From Climacium dendroides (taxonomy: Eukaryota > Streptophyta > Bryopsida > Hypnales > Climaciaceae), in assembly GCA_950106755.1 (NCBI GenBank), contig OX467087.1, positions 20,402,047 to 20,466,046 on the forward strand: 64,000 nucleotides of DNA, given 5' to 3'. Positions 12,064-23,876 of the stretch are shown in pieces. Numbering within the stretch: the first letter of the stretch is position 1; each line of letters starts with the position of its first letter. Under the pieces are notes generated by a model, which did no database searches, was not told the origin of the DNA, and saw nothing but the letters and a program-made list of their open reading frames with translations. Position numbers and translations under genes: made by a program.

Positions 12064-12719
12064 AGAAATAAGCAAAAATATATGAAAAAAGAAAAGAGAA
12101 AGGATTCAGGCACTATGGGGTTGATACCAACATTATGAAGGTGCATGATCTTGACGAGGCATTCATACTTTACAATCTTGCAATGGATTGTGATTCAACA
12201 TGTTACATAGGCACAATTGTAGGTGACACGATATTGAAAAGGGGCAAATTTTCTTCCCAGCACCATCAAGGCCGGTATTCCAGAATTCAAGGAGCAAGAG
12301 CTGAAAGTCGGAAGTGCCAAGCTCATACGGAAGAACAAAATACCATTGCCCCTCATGTGGCAATGGCTTCAGTGAGAGAATATATTCACTTATTTTGCAC
12401 ATCTATAATGGTACTACTATACATGTACATACCAACCTACTCAACCTTCCTCACTTCCATATAGATGTCAGCTTGTGCAGATACAGTGCCTCCTCTACTT
12501 TGGTCCACTGGCCTAGAGAAGTTTGAGGTTGGCAAGAAATTGGTACTCCAGTAATACTGTTCTTAATTATAGCCACATCACGGTAGTCAACTAGAATTCA
12601 AAACTCCTTGACAATGTACAATCATGGGAAGAAACAGGCTAAGTTCATAGCATCCAAATGAATACAGCGGAAGCTGATGATTCCTCACCTCATCTGAACT
12701 CTTGAATTCCATAAGCTCT

Positions 12720-14036
12720 CTAGTACTTCTTTGTCACCTTCGACAACAGTATCTTCCCGAGAGCAGGCAAGACGGTTTGAGCAGTACCGAGGCCGCTGTC
12801 TGAAACAGAGAACACCTTCTTGTAACTGGGCCGTTTCTTCACCTCTTCGTAGTAGCGTTTGACGTTTGGCCGAGGATCGATAAACTCCTTCTCTTTGTTA
12901 CAGTTATACATTCTGTACAACACCGGAGTGAAGATAGCATCGGCAGCTGTATATTCATCCCCGGCAATAAATTTCTTGGATGCAAGAGAGGCTTCTGCTT
13001 CATCCAGTAGGGCTATGACCTGTTTCAGGTTCTTCTCGACGGCAGCTTTGTCATTTGGCTCTGCCAATGCTGCCTCCATTTTCGAAATCTTCTGCTTGTA
13101 CAACTCAGCCATGTCAGGATGGCGCTTCGCATTTGCCTCTGCCACTTTGATTTTGTACTGCGTACTAAATTTGACCACTCCTGCAGCTCCGGAATTAACT
13201 GCTGAAAACAGATTACCATCCCAAGGATCTACTTTCTGCAGCCATTCTTCAACAACGGCCCTGTCAACAGAATCTCCGCCAAGAGGAGTCCCCTGCTTGT
13301 CTGCCCACCGAATGATATCAGCAGATTCGGTAATCTTCTCATCTCCAACTACAAGAGTCGGGGCTGACCCAGCTGGGTTGAGTTTCAGATACCAAGGTTC
13401 CAGAGACTGGCCATTAAAGAGGTCAATCTTCTTCTCAGTATACTGTGGTCAGCCAACACTGTATGAGTGAGGGAATAGATTGAACAAGTCATAATAACCC
13501 ATGCGCTAACAACGATAAACACCCATGGAATTCCACAAATTCCTGCACCAAATACACGAGTTCAATACTGATGTGACATAAAAGGTGACCCCCACGTCTA
13601 TGGCATAAACAAAACGAACAAACTGTCTTACCTTGATGCCCTTCTCCTCCAAAGCAAGCTTTGACTTGGCAGGGTTGAATGCAAGCGGGTAGGTGTAAAA
13701 GATTGCAGAACCTGCAGTGCAATTAGGAAAGTAGTCGTCAATGGCGAGCTCAAATCCATTTCGCTATTCCGTTCAAAGCTTTTGTAGCCTGTAGTTTCCA
13801 ACCGCAAGTATCGTCCGATAACGAGAAGGAAGCGCAAATATTCTATTGATTCCATGGTCTATTTGTCACAATTGCTTTCGGAGCTAGGTATGAAAGCAGG
13901 ATTGTTCCTATAAAAATCTCGCAATCGATGTATCAAAACCAAAACATCCTCCATCATATTATGCACCGTTAATAGTTCAAGAAACCACGATGACATGAAA
14001 TATACCCGTTGCAGGTGCTCCAGATGTCTCCGCCAT
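12720..14036 (-). CDS. Glutathione S-transferase-fold protein
   Basis: Three minus-strand exons, 14036-14006, 13711-13632 and 13442-12720, all GT-AG and in frame, give 277 residues. The N-terminal thioredoxin-like half reads AIFYTYPLAFNPAKSKLALEEKGIKYTEK, then NPAGSAPTLVVGDEKITESADIIRWAD, which is the cis-Pro and ES(A)D-type glutathione-binding region of GSTs. The helical half holds FIAGDEYTAADAIFTPVLYR, the conserved N-capping/hydrophobic staple region, and ends RPSYKKVFS...KVTKKY, resembling the plant TCHQD class. No Ser or Cys sits at the usual plant catalytic position near AFNPAKS, so enzymatic class and activity are uncertain. The start is the only ATG that joins exon 2 in frame, with good context (GCCATGG). 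Confidence 0.85.
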
Positions 14037-16115
14037 GGCAGCTGCGCACAAGAGGAGCCAAAACGCTACGCAATTCCACACAAGTGTCCAACCAGAATTC
14101 CCTGCGAACACATACAAAGCGATCAGCCCTCTACTGAAAAGCAAATGGTCGCCAATAATATCTAATAAAGATACTGAATCTCGGCACAGACTCATACTCA
14201 CCGAAAGCCATCACAACAAAGAACAGTCGCCAAACCAAGTCGCAAGTTCCGATCGCGAAGACATAAACACTATACAAAAGCTATAACCATGCGCAAATCC
14301 CTGAATCTTCAGAGTAACAGCTTTGATGGCTGTTACAAATTGTAAAGGACATAGTTATGACAGAGTGCCCTTTCCAGGGCTTTCTCCTCCAGGAAGATCG
14401 ATTCGCTTCACTCTAAGTACATCTCTGTAAGCTTAAGCCGCTCTCTTTGATCTGACCTCAAAGATGCATGAACGGTGTTTTCATCTCCAGAACGCTAAAC
14501 CTTCAACTAATTTCGGCTAGGGTTAGAGCGAGAGTGCCATTGCCACTCTCGCACACGCTACAGTCCAGCGAAGGACTATCAAGAACGAAAAATGGACACA
14601 AGACGCAACTCAATTTCGAGACTAGTACCTTCGTGAAGTCCAGTACATGAAATCGTAAATCCCGACCACGCAATTACTAGCGAAGATAACGAAAATCAAA
14701 ACACAACCACCAGCAGCAGGGCGCACAAACACAACAGACACAACAGAAGTAGTGCGCCAAAAGCTTCCGTTAGTTCCAAACCGGTTTCCAATTCTCACCT
14801 GGCTCCTGCTCCGCAAAGGGCTTTACAAATCAGACTAGGGAAGTACACACGATCCGGAACGCGAGTGATGCCCGAGATCTTGAAGCAGAGTACGTCGAGC
14901 AGCCAGCTGTGGCACCGTACAAGTAGAAACGACTCTCTCAACTCTGTTCTCCTCAGTCCCTCCCTCCTCCCAATGATGGCGGAAATGCAGAAAAAGATGT
15001 GGCTAAGAATCGGCAATTTCGTCCTGACCCGCGCAAAGAGGTTTAGATGCTTGTGCGCCTCAGTATTTTATATTATTATTTCAAAACGTCATTTCGTTCG
15101 AATCTTCCAGATGAATTGTCAGATCTTGTCAGGTACTTAAGTTATGGCCCTGAGATCTGTTTCCCCTATTATCGGAGCTCTTCAATCTGCAGGAACGTGT
15201 TGGCCTTCCTTATGACTGTACACTTCATGAACCATATTCTCTCAAGGAATCAAGTTCGAGAACCTCCTCACTTCCTATCGCAGTTTGAACATTCTTCGAA
15301 CATTTTTCAATCACATCTGAGAAGTTACAGCTCAAGAGCACAGGATGATGAAAATGAGTAGACACAAAACGGGGAATTAATTAGCATTAACGAAGTCCAA
15401 AACACTAGAATCTGGAATAGTAGACCGTAACAGTGACAAGATTTCTGAAATCCTCCCGCCTTTTCCTTAGGGCTCAACAATCGTCGTGAAAGTTGACGAA
15501 AATCTTCGTTCTACTGGTTGGGGAAAGCGAAGCTGTAATGCACTGCACGGGCAGAACTTCAGTCTTCGCGGAAAATCTATTAGTAACCGTACCTCAAGCT
15601 AGAGATTTCAATTAACAACAGAACTCCCGTGAAGAAGATCTGTGCAAAAATGTCGACAAATTCGTACATCTTGATCATGATCCCCTTGCGATCAAAAGAT
15701 CTTTAGATTAGCCACTAGCCAAAGCCAAGAAACGATATCACTAGGCTGTACCTAATTTCTTCTCGAGTGCAGGTTTTGGGTCTAACAATCTGACTGGATC
15801 TTCTCTATTTAGTAGATGCACATCTGCGTTTTCGAAACTGGCAGGAAATAGCAAATTGGATTCAGGTTTGAGCAGAAAGTTGGAGGTCCCTGGAGAAGAT
15901 GAGGTATTCCAATATGTACGATGACCTTCCTCTGATGGTGAAGCCGACCTCCCCTGTTTTGTAAATTAGTGACGTCCGAGTGCCAAAACTAAAGAGCAAT
16001 TCTTCCTACTGAACATTGACTATCCCATCACCTGGTTGATTCTATCGCCAGCCATAATGCAGGCAAGATTCGCCGAAGTTGAGATTAATGCCACGCTAAA
16101 GTTAGGGTTCTGTAA
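14037..16115. other. Intergenic: upstream of GST, downstream of BBD
   Basis: Both flanking genes are on the minus strand, so this holds the GST promoter and leader and the BBD 3' UTR. ORFs here are under 105 codons, mutually overlapping and without recognisable motifs. I see no RNA gene or mobile element. Confidence 0.5.
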
Positions 16116-17412
16116 CTACGATTGCATTTGCCGCGATGATGAGTTCTGACTCCTGAACTGCTGGAGCTCATCGCGCAGCTTGGCTGCATCGATGAACCTC
16201 TCCTCTACAGCTGCAATGTACATGTTCCGCAGAATGATGAACTCTTTTGCATCTTCACAATCTCCGGAGAGTGGGGTGTCCATGTCCTTGATGACTTGCC
16301 CGTTGATGACCATGCTCGAGGGAAGCTTCGAGGGTTCACTGACGATGCGGACACCATCTCCAACGGCTAGGTTCTTGTTAACCTGCACACCCGGTGAGTG
16401 GATGAAATGACCAGATGAAAAACAGCCTGACTGAGCTGTACCAGCTCCAAGGTTGCGTTCTGCCAGAAATTTTGAATTCCCGTGACGAAGGAAATGTTCG
16501 GTACTCGGAAACGGGGAAACGAAACATTCTCTTTGTCAGCCTACTAATCAGTCAAAATTTGGACGTTTTTCAATTTTCGACTTTGACAGAGTCTTTGAAA
16601 ACAGACTCGGAAGACAAGCAGTGTAAGGCAATCAGAAACGCTGTCGAAAACTTGTAAGAATGGAAATCTTCTGTCCTCTGGTAACTAAATCATATGGTTA
16701 CCTGAATGGGTATGTTGCATCGCACGGCGAGGTTGACTGCGTCAGAGGGGCGGATGTCAAGGCTGACGGGAGGTGCATTGCTATCACTAACTTTGACAAG
16801 ATAAACTCTGGCAAAGTACGTTTCATTCACTCGTTTCGTCACGCGAACAAGCTTCGCGCGGTATCCCGAAACCTCCAGCATCTTGCACATGACTTGGTAA
16901 ACCGTCGGGCGGGCGATCTGTACGTTTCTCACGGCGTCCAAGAGCATCGTGCTGGGCAATTCGAGCACGACGATGGGGAGGAGCAGGTTGGAACCGTCGC
17001 TGAGTTGCAAAACGATCGCCGGTTGCGAAGCGTAAACAGGGATCGCACTTCCAGGTTTGGTATTGTTGTGCGCGCATTTGAGAACCTTCCCATCCCGCAT
17101 CTTGATGAAGCAGCCATATGGACCGCTCCGGACTTCGAGCGCTTCGACAATTTTACAATCCGCGTAATCGTCGTCGTTGTCGCTGAAATTCTCAGCCATG
17201 CTCTCGTTGTTGAACGACCTGCTCGAGTTGAGCTTAGACGAAGTGGCAGCTTTCATAGCACCAGGGTATGGAGCACAGCGCGTGGCAGAGCAGCCCAGGG
17301 TCGTGGTTCGCAAGAGAGCGTGGTTTCGTGCCACAGAGCATGGAGCGAGGTGATTTCTTTGGTGGAACCCGACCGAGTGCAACAAGCTCATGGCGATGGC
17401 AGGCGCTGCCAT
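16116..17412 (-). CDS. BBD: Bifunctional nuclease, BBD family (DUF151 plus UVR motif)
   Basis: Two minus-strand exons, 17412-16702 and 16382-16116 (GT-AG intron of 319 bases, phase 0 after IPIQ), give 325 residues, about the length of Arabidopsis BBD1. That family is reported to have RNase and DNase activity and a role in basal defence and abscisic-acid responses. Seen: an N-terminal basic and Ser-rich stretch, an acidic segment (ENFSDNDDDYADCKIVEALEVRSG), the DUF151 core (ARPTVYQVMCKMLEVSGY, ETYFARVYLVK, SLDIRPSDAVNLAVRCNIPI), and a C-terminal UVR motif (DAKEFIILRNMYIAAVEERF...AAKLRDELQQF, residues 281-315). The first Met at 17412 was used; a second in-frame Met follows at codon 8. The long plus-strand ORF 16660-17457 is its antisense shadow. 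Confidence 0.92.
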
Positions 17413-17956
17413 TTTTCCTTGTTAGATCTGCCAGGGGATTGCAGCAGCCTGCGCTAGCTAGAGCATTACTGCAAAAAAGTTGAAACATTAGAGCAAACAC
17501 CACACGATAACGTTCGGAAGATTGTGAGCTTCGTGATCAACAGAACAGGTGCAACGAAATAGACTAGGTACCGCGAAAGTAGAGTTTCGTTAGAAGAAAT
17601 AAAACATAGAGGCAAAGGAGTGGCAAGGATGTTATTTCCATAATAAGGCTGCTCATTCACATTCTCAGACGTAACTTCAATGTTGAACCTCGATCAAGGA
17701 TAGAAAAGACGAACAACACCGTAATGCTAAAGAACCTGGATAAGATTATGAGATATAACCAGCTCTCCATATCTAAGAACCTTTAATACAAAAATGAACT
17801 TCATTGTCACATTGCTCGAGGGACGCCTACGGTAAGTCCATGGCGGCTCTTGTGAAATTAACATCGTGCTACTCGTACAACTAACTCCAAGGGTGGACGC
17901 GAATGTCCAAAACGGAAAATGTATGACCAAATGCAGCCATCGCATCGGGGGAGTTA

Positions 17957-18030
17957 AGGGAGACTTTCCATGCCGATGATCCGCTACACCACCAGACAGA
18001 CAACAGAGTGAGCACATGGAAAGTCTCCCT
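17957..18030. ncRNA. Candidate hairpin, perfect 16-bp inverted repeat
   Basis: AGGGAGACTTTCCATG near 17957-17972 and its exact complement at about 18015-18030 face each other across a loop of about 42 bases. Outside the perfect stem about 10 of the next 18 positions still pair. The geometry would suit a small plant miRNA precursor or a structured leader of the BBD gene, but no known miRNA is recognised. The hairpin is seen; the RNA role is inference. Confidence 0.25.
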
Positions 18031-19415
18031 CATGACACGCCTTGCCATTGCACTACATCTCTCCAACACAAACACAACCTCCGTCACCGGCGCAATTCAA
18101 AGATCATTCCACGAATACCACAAACAAAAATCATCCCTGCATCCACAGGAAGTCATTTCTCTGAGGCAAATTAAATGCAAAGCCGGCAAGGAGAGATCTA
18201 ACTAATTGTCCACAAATCCTCGCATACACACGGATCTCAATGCAACAAGTCCTCCTCCCAAAGGCACGCACCACGAAAACCCTACCAGATTTCAGGTCAA
18301 AGTAGGCAAAGAGGTGCACCTCCAGGAACGAGGAAGGAGCTGAATTGCGCCGGGAAAATGAAACTTTCGCCCAGGGGAACTTCAAAACAGAGGCCTATTG
18401 CTCACTCTACCCAAACGCTTCAATTCTCCCCAAGGCTGGCTGGCTCACGCGCCGTGAGTCTTGATTTTCAAGCTATTGATGCCGCGGATAGAAATGCAGA
18501 CAGGCAAGGAGACGTACGAACTAAGTATCTAGAACAGTGACGATCTAGCTCGTTAATTACCTGTCCAAATCGCTTCAAACCAAGACAGGGAATGATCTGT
18601 TTAGAGTGGATGAGGCAGCATATATAACAAGCAGGTGCAAATTGGGAGATCGAGTCTGCTGCAAGTACGTAACTGACAAGCAAACCGCGAGAGTGGAAGA
18701 ATCGTGCAACTGCTATTAAGTTATTAAGCTTACTGTGGGGATTCCCGCTCACTTATGGAGACCACCGGCGCTCGTGCGTTGATCGGAGAGACAGTGGGAG
18801 ATGCTTCAAGAGGACCCAATTGTGGAGACGCAACTCAACGACCCATCTGTATGTCCACTATCTTGAAGCATTCTTTTAGTGCATAAGACACTGATTTGCA
18901 ATGGTCATACTGGGCAAGTTGTAATATACTGTGCAGAGTCAAGACCAATATATCCAGAACCAATGAATCCAGAACCTGTGAATCCTCAGTGTAAGCATCC
19001 TTGATGAGATGTATGAAACAGGCACAGCTTGAAGAGTTCCAGAACTTACAGTAGGACCCTTCTATAACTGGTGAATAATGTTATGATGGGAGGAGCTCAG
19101 ACTAAATTACCTCCTTCACTATTTCACCTATGAACTCTTTTACGGAACCGGCACCTCATCCTGTAGCTGACTGGACAGAACACCTTTTCATCCACTCAGC
19201 ACTTCCTAGCTGGATGGACAGCTTCAAGGTCGTGTGTCTGCTGTCACTATTCCGTCGGTTCCCATGCGCTCCTCCGGTCCTTGGCACGAGCCTCCTCTTC
19301 CCACAATGTGCCTGCAATGTGCCAAGCGACCTCCCTTATTGCACACCAGCCCAGTTGTTAGCCCCTTGTTACCCATTGAATGTATTGCCCCGTGTTTTTT
19401 ACCCCTGCAGAAAAC

Positions 19416-19545
19416 ACTGAAATTTTTTATTTGCCGCACATGATAAAATTTGTAAATTCAGAATTCATATTTGCATTCAGAGGCTCCAAATTAGCTTGAA
19501 GATATGAAGAAATACAAAATTTAAGCAGCACAATATGGGGAGCAT
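19416..19545 (+). repeat. Dispersed repeat, copy 2 of 3
   Basis: Shares the blocks ATGATAAAATTTG, GAATTCATATTTGCA and TTAGCTTGAAGA with the copies at 10158 and 19664. It is preceded by a TTATTGCACACCAGCCCAG-type block that is also found before copy 3, so the repeated unit here is about 250 bases. Confidence 0.6.
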
Positions 19546-19663
19546 TTTTTGCATTTATCCTTAAATGGGGCAATAGCTGGGTCAATTCTCCCTCACCCTT
19601 TATTGCACGCTAGCCCAGTTTTAGAATGCCCAACCCCTTTCATTGGCTAATTCCCCCCATGGA

Positions 19664-19795
19664 AAATGCTGGAATTTTATATTTGTAGCATATGATAAAA
19701 TTTGCAAATTTTGAATTTATATTTACAATTTGAAGGCTCCAAATGAGCTATAAGAGGTGTAGAAGATAAATTAATCCAGCACATAATAGAGGGAC
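19664..19795 (+). repeat. Dispersed repeat, copy 3 of 3
   Basis: Lies about 250 bases after copy 2 in the same orientation, with GAATTTATATTTACA and AAATGAGCTATAAGAGGTG in place of the copy 1 blocks. Copies 2 and 3 form a diverged tandem pair. Copy 1 is a lone relative 9 kb upstream. Confidence 0.6.
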
Positions 19796-20863
19796 TTTCA
19801 ACTTTGTTCTTACAATAAGGTGGGTAAGGTTTTCTACTCTTAAAGTGACCTGTTAAAAATTGATTTCATTTGGAGGAAGATAAAAACTTTGAAACTTTGA
19901 AACTTTCAATAAATTTTTGTAGGAAGAAAAATAGAATTGGCATTGAGCCCAAGCAAGCCGATTCATTGATTTTTTGAACCTTTGTAAAATTAGTTACAAA
20001 ATTTTGAAGTTAAAATGCAAGGGTCACTAAAAGAAAACCCCTCCTAAAACATACATTGTTGGTCTGTTGAAGAATGTAAAATGTACCTCTATGTTAATAG
20101 TCGCTTTTAGAACAAAGTTGTTTTTAGTGCACACTACCTTTTACTAGAAATTGCACTTGCCATCATCACTTTGTATACATCTCCAACAAAATAAATATGT
20201 ATATGTGTTGAAAAAAATGATTTTAGAACATTTACCAAAAAAAGATTTTGATCTTTTGTAATTTTTGTATACAAAATCCAAATGCCACCTTTTTTGGTGC
20301 TTTGGAACCTCCTTCTATTTGCCAACAAGAAAATATTAAATTTTGACTAGTCTAAGAATAGTGAGTAGGCATAGTGAAAAAATGGCATTTTTAGAGGTAC
20401 CCACCTTAAAAACAAATACATGCATTATCATAGCTTTAGGAACCAATGACAATTAACCTTTAGCCTCTAAGACTCATGGAGTCTACTAGGTGCATTAGGA
20501 ATGATTTTTGTGATTTTTTGCTAGAGCTATAGAAAATGAATGAAGTTTATCCAAGTGCATTGAAATATATATACATACATATATACATACACGAGAACGA
20601 AGCCTGTTGCAATGCAATACGACAAGGGTGCAATGAGAAAATGGGATGAGAAAAGTGGGATGAAAGTGTGACCAGAGTGCGATTAGGATTTTGTGTAATG
20701 CTAGAAGAATCATAGTCATGCATTCACATTTCACAGGAAAGTAAAGATATCACAGCAATGAAAACAATTGATGAAATTAGTAAATGAAACTACTAGATGA
20801 AAACATGACCATTTTTGTGACAACAGGTTGTAACAGAGTCGTAACGGTCTGCACTTAATAATT

Positions 20864-20900
20864 TATATATATATATATACACATACATACATACATACTT
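20864..20900. repeat. TA and CATA microsatellite
   Basis: A run of TA dinucleotides passes into ACATACATACATACATAC. A similar ATATATACATACATATA patch lies at about 20566-20592. These are simple-sequence DNA. Confidence 0.8.
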
Positions 20901-21689
20901 GTGTATATATGTATATATGATTATCAAGAATATGACTATCACAATAATTTAATGCCCTATGATTCTCATGCAAGGTTCTAGTGAAAATTAGTTTAGGCAA
21001 AGATGGAAAAAAACTAAAACTTGCAAAAATGAAGATCTTATGTCTATTTTCTCTTTAGCCATAATTCATTTTGCCTAAGAAGTTCTATCTACATTCATTA
21101 TCCTACAAAAGAGTTAGACATTAAAATCATGACATAAGATATTAAAGTGCACATGATTATAAAATAGAAGTACATATTGTCCCATCTAGTTTTGTCAAGA
21201 AGGGTTTTGTCAAAGTGTTACCAATATGGCTTTACATTGCCCTTGAGATATGTCTCCAACTTTATACATAGCACAACATGGGTGCAAAGTAATAAACCTT
21301 TTGGTGATTTTTTTATGGACTTGCTGTAATTTAGCTCAGCAAATGAAAGCAACCAGTATAATTTCTCAAAGCACTGCGGGATTCACTCAGGCAGCCTTGA
21401 ACTTGTTCGATTCCTCACTAAAAGATCACTTATCGGTGTCACAATCACTTCACGGGTGAGATTCATGCACAGGAGGAAACGCAGGAAACACCAAAGTGAT
21501 ACACGGGAATACAAACAAAATTTCCACTCCCCTTCTCTGAATTACAGATCGGGAATAATCCCGGATCCCGGAAAGAGGTAAGACGGGTACATACACTGAA
21601 TTCCGGGCAGGGTTCCTTGCGGTCTTACCGTGATTCTTCTCAAGAAATTTTGCAGAACATAGATCTGCAGGTACGCTTAGGTATATACT

Positions 21690-23876
21690 CACAATCACCA
21701 ATGAGCATCCCAAACAAAATCATGGTTTGGAAGTCAAGATGCAGTTCCAGATTCCAGGACAAGCAGCATATATGCAAGGAACCAATTCAAACAGACTGTC
21801 CAGAGGCCCGGAATAACACGTGCTTGCAATTCCTTCAGTTTTTCCAATCGATCGATCACGTGCGAGATCGGAAATCGAGATATAAATATTACCATCAAGC
21901 GAAGCAAAGACAACTGAAGACGTCCAGGACGACAAGAACCAAACTCACAAAGTACCGAACTAGTCAAGAGCCAAATCTCGGGATCCAATACAAACTTGCC
22001 CACTCAGACACCGGCCGAACCTTACCTTCAGCATGATCGAACAACCAAATGACATGCAAACTCTCGACTGCTCAAACTACGAGCTACAACTTCACGCTAT
22101 GAATCCAAACCCAGCCTGCCGACGGGAACTGCACACGCGGCCTGGCCACTGCAGTCTCCTGGGGGAAGGGTGTGGGTGGGACAATCCCACCCTCCGGCAA
22201 CGGAACTCCATAGCGGACATCGTCCATGCTTGGCCTCGTCACCATGACGAAGTCGAATTCTGGATCCTGCTCTTGCGTCTGGTCGTGGTCCACTTCCACG
22301 GCTGCGATGTCGATGAGGCCTTCAACCCCGGGGGCCACAAGTCCCGCCGCTGGGGCGGAAGCGGGTCGAGAGGGCCTGGAACGGATCGGAGTCGGCGTCC
22401 TTGGGCGTTGTGTAGCAGCGGAAGAAGGAGATGAAGAACGAGGTCCATGAGAGCGCTCGACCAGAAGCCTTAAATATTCGAGATCGGTAAGTTCCTCATG
22501 CTCGGACTCCATAGCTTCCCGATCCATGGTGACCTACCTGCAATACATGCATCACACAGAAGGAATTCCTCAGTAACTAAACACGTCCGGCTTTCCAATT
22601 CCCTGGAAATCCCAACAACGCAATGGTCCCCGGCCTTTCCTAACTGCATCACCACAAACTCTTCACTTGTGTTCGCGATCGAAATGCGCCTAATGTTTCC
22701 GGAAAGTTCTGTGGTTGCAGGGCTTGAAACTACCGTATGTGAATTAGATACTAGTTGGAGTAAACATTTCAAGGTGTCTCATCTTGTTCTCCAATTATTC
22801 CTATTGCAGAGACGACTTTGCTTGGACAATCTTGAGTGATTAGTGAAGCTGATTGGGAACCCGGCTAGCCTTTTTGTGAACATCTGCGTGACCCTCGCAT
22901 ACTTCAGCAAATTCAATGGGGTGACCACTAATTGATTAATTGGCAAACAATCTAAGGACTACTCCGCTGAGGAGTTGACGGATGATGAAGCTATGGCTGG
23001 TCGGACGCCATGGACAAGCTTGCATAATCAGAAACTTCACTGGATCCAAACTGAATTCCGTTACGTGCTAGAAAGCTGGCTTCGCAAGGCATGCAAGAGC
23101 TTGAGGATGCAAGTATGAAAAGAAAAGTCTGGATCGCAAGCAATGGAGTGAGGAGCTTACCAAAGCTTACACACAGCAAGTGCTCAGAGTGTGCGTTCAG
23201 AAGGGTCCGCAATGCATTTGGCTTGTTGCTCACATTGCCTCCCTCTTCTATAGTGAGTGTTCCCATGCGAGAATTCATGTGAAACTTTTTTCAATTTAAT
23301 TTGCCTCCTTTTCATCCAAAATAACTCCTTTTATTGTGTAATGAACTCTTGTAGCACTTGGATGTTAGGATGAAATGGTAGGTGAGAGGTGAGCTCATTG
23401 GTATTAATTATTCTTAGGCGTAGGCGTGACGCAAGAAGAGATACTGGTTGAGAAGATCTCGGAGAGGATCCTTTGATGCTCTTGTAGATAAGTAAAAAGA
23501 ACGTTTGATACAGGATTCATTGATAAAGGATCCTTTGATATTTAGTGATAATTAGATATTTATGAAGAACATCTTTTTGGATATTGAAAGAAATCTTTGT
23601 ACATTACTAGAAAATTCTGGTGATTATTTTTTTCTCAACCGTTTTGATCCCGTGACTCTATATCGTCCAATGAAATGTTTACAAAAGTGTATTGAGTGAA
23701 ATGATTCCAAAGGTCTTTTAAAACTCTAACTTGAATTCAATGTAAGAATTTTTTTTGACACAGGTCTAAGTTTGTAAATATTAGTGGAAATTTTTAAACT
23801 CAATCATTGTGAATAACTAGAAAGCTCCTTTGACTTTTTGACATTTAATTCATAATTTTAAGTAACTCTTGGATGG
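21690..23876 (-). repeat. Repeat module, copy A (inverted relative to copies B and D)
   Basis: Read on the minus strand, this module follows the same order as 32.7-35.2 kb: an AT-rich block with AAAGACCTTTGGAATCATTTCACT, then AAAGGATCCTCTCCGAGATC, CACCTCTCACCTACCATTTC, CAAGTGCTACAAGAG, a GC-richer leader-like block (ACATTGCC..., ATCCAGACTTTTCTTTTCAT), the MDRE coding region and its 3' flank. Identity is about 80-90% by eye in the GC-richer part. Positions from 23460 on also belong to the left palindrome arm. The low-coordinate edge near 21690 is where similarity to copy B fades. Confidence 0.7.
22084..22527 (-). CDS. Unrecognised repeated gene, MDRE family, copy A
   Basis: The ORF encodes 147 residues from an ATG in strong context (GGTCACCATGG), with a possible splice acceptor (TATTGCAG) 10 bases upstream. 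The first 56 residues are conserved in copies B and D: MDREAMES, an acidic HEELTDLEYLRLLVERSHG helix, then a Ser/Pro/Arg-rich linker (SSSPSSAATQRPRTPTPIR). The remainder is Pro- and acid-rich with GLIDIAAVEVDHDQ. No domain is recognised, no signal peptide or membrane segment is seen, and function is unknown. Conservation of the start region across three diverged copies, and a composition richer in GC than its surroundings, favour a real or recently real gene. The last 60 residues differ completely from copy B, so the C terminus is not fixed. Confidence 0.45.
   Translation of the reverse strand: MDREAMESEHEELTDLEYLRLLVERSHGPRSSSPSSAATQRPRTPTPIRSRPSRPASAPAAGLVAPGVEGLIDIAAVEVDHDQTQEQDPEFDFVMVTRPSMDDVRYGVPLPEGGIVPPTPFPQETAVARPRVQFPSAGWVWIHSVKL

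Larger units (their letters stand above)
9529..12719. other. Intergenic, AT-rich, with dispersed repeats
   Basis: This contains the ferredoxin promoter side and the GST 3' UTR. Recognisable items are three repeat segments listed separately. Small ORFs at 12135-12464 (+) and 12163-12402 (-) cover a slightly GC-richer patch just downstream of the GST, but neither matches a family I recognise. The plus-strand ORF 9338-10012 overlaps ferredoxin exon 1 antisense and is judged chance. Confidence 0.5.
17413..21689. other. Intergenic, non-coding
   Basis: More than 4 kb without a recognisable gene. The first 1.3 kb is moderately GC-rich and may contain the BBD leader and promoter. After about 19.4 kb the sequence turns AT-rich with two copies of a dispersed repeat and microsatellites. 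Several ORFs of 60-96 codons (for example 19130-19420) overlap on both strands with no motif. Confidence 0.5.

Noticed and set aside
12135..12464. Possible small gene downstream of the GST
   Set aside because: Two overlapping ORFs on opposite strands, no recognised motif, no splice-supported continuation. Could be GST 3' UTR or a transposon remnant.
12859..13470. 203-codon plus-strand ORF
   Set aside because: Antisense to the last exon of the GST-fold gene.
16660..17457. 265-codon plus-strand ORF
   Set aside because: It is antisense to BBD exon 1, which has clear domain motifs. The plus-strand product is Arg/His-rich shadow sequence.
20864..20900. Origin or telomere-like function for the TA/CATA run
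   Set aside because: Ordinary microsatellite; no TTTAGGG-type repeats occur around it.
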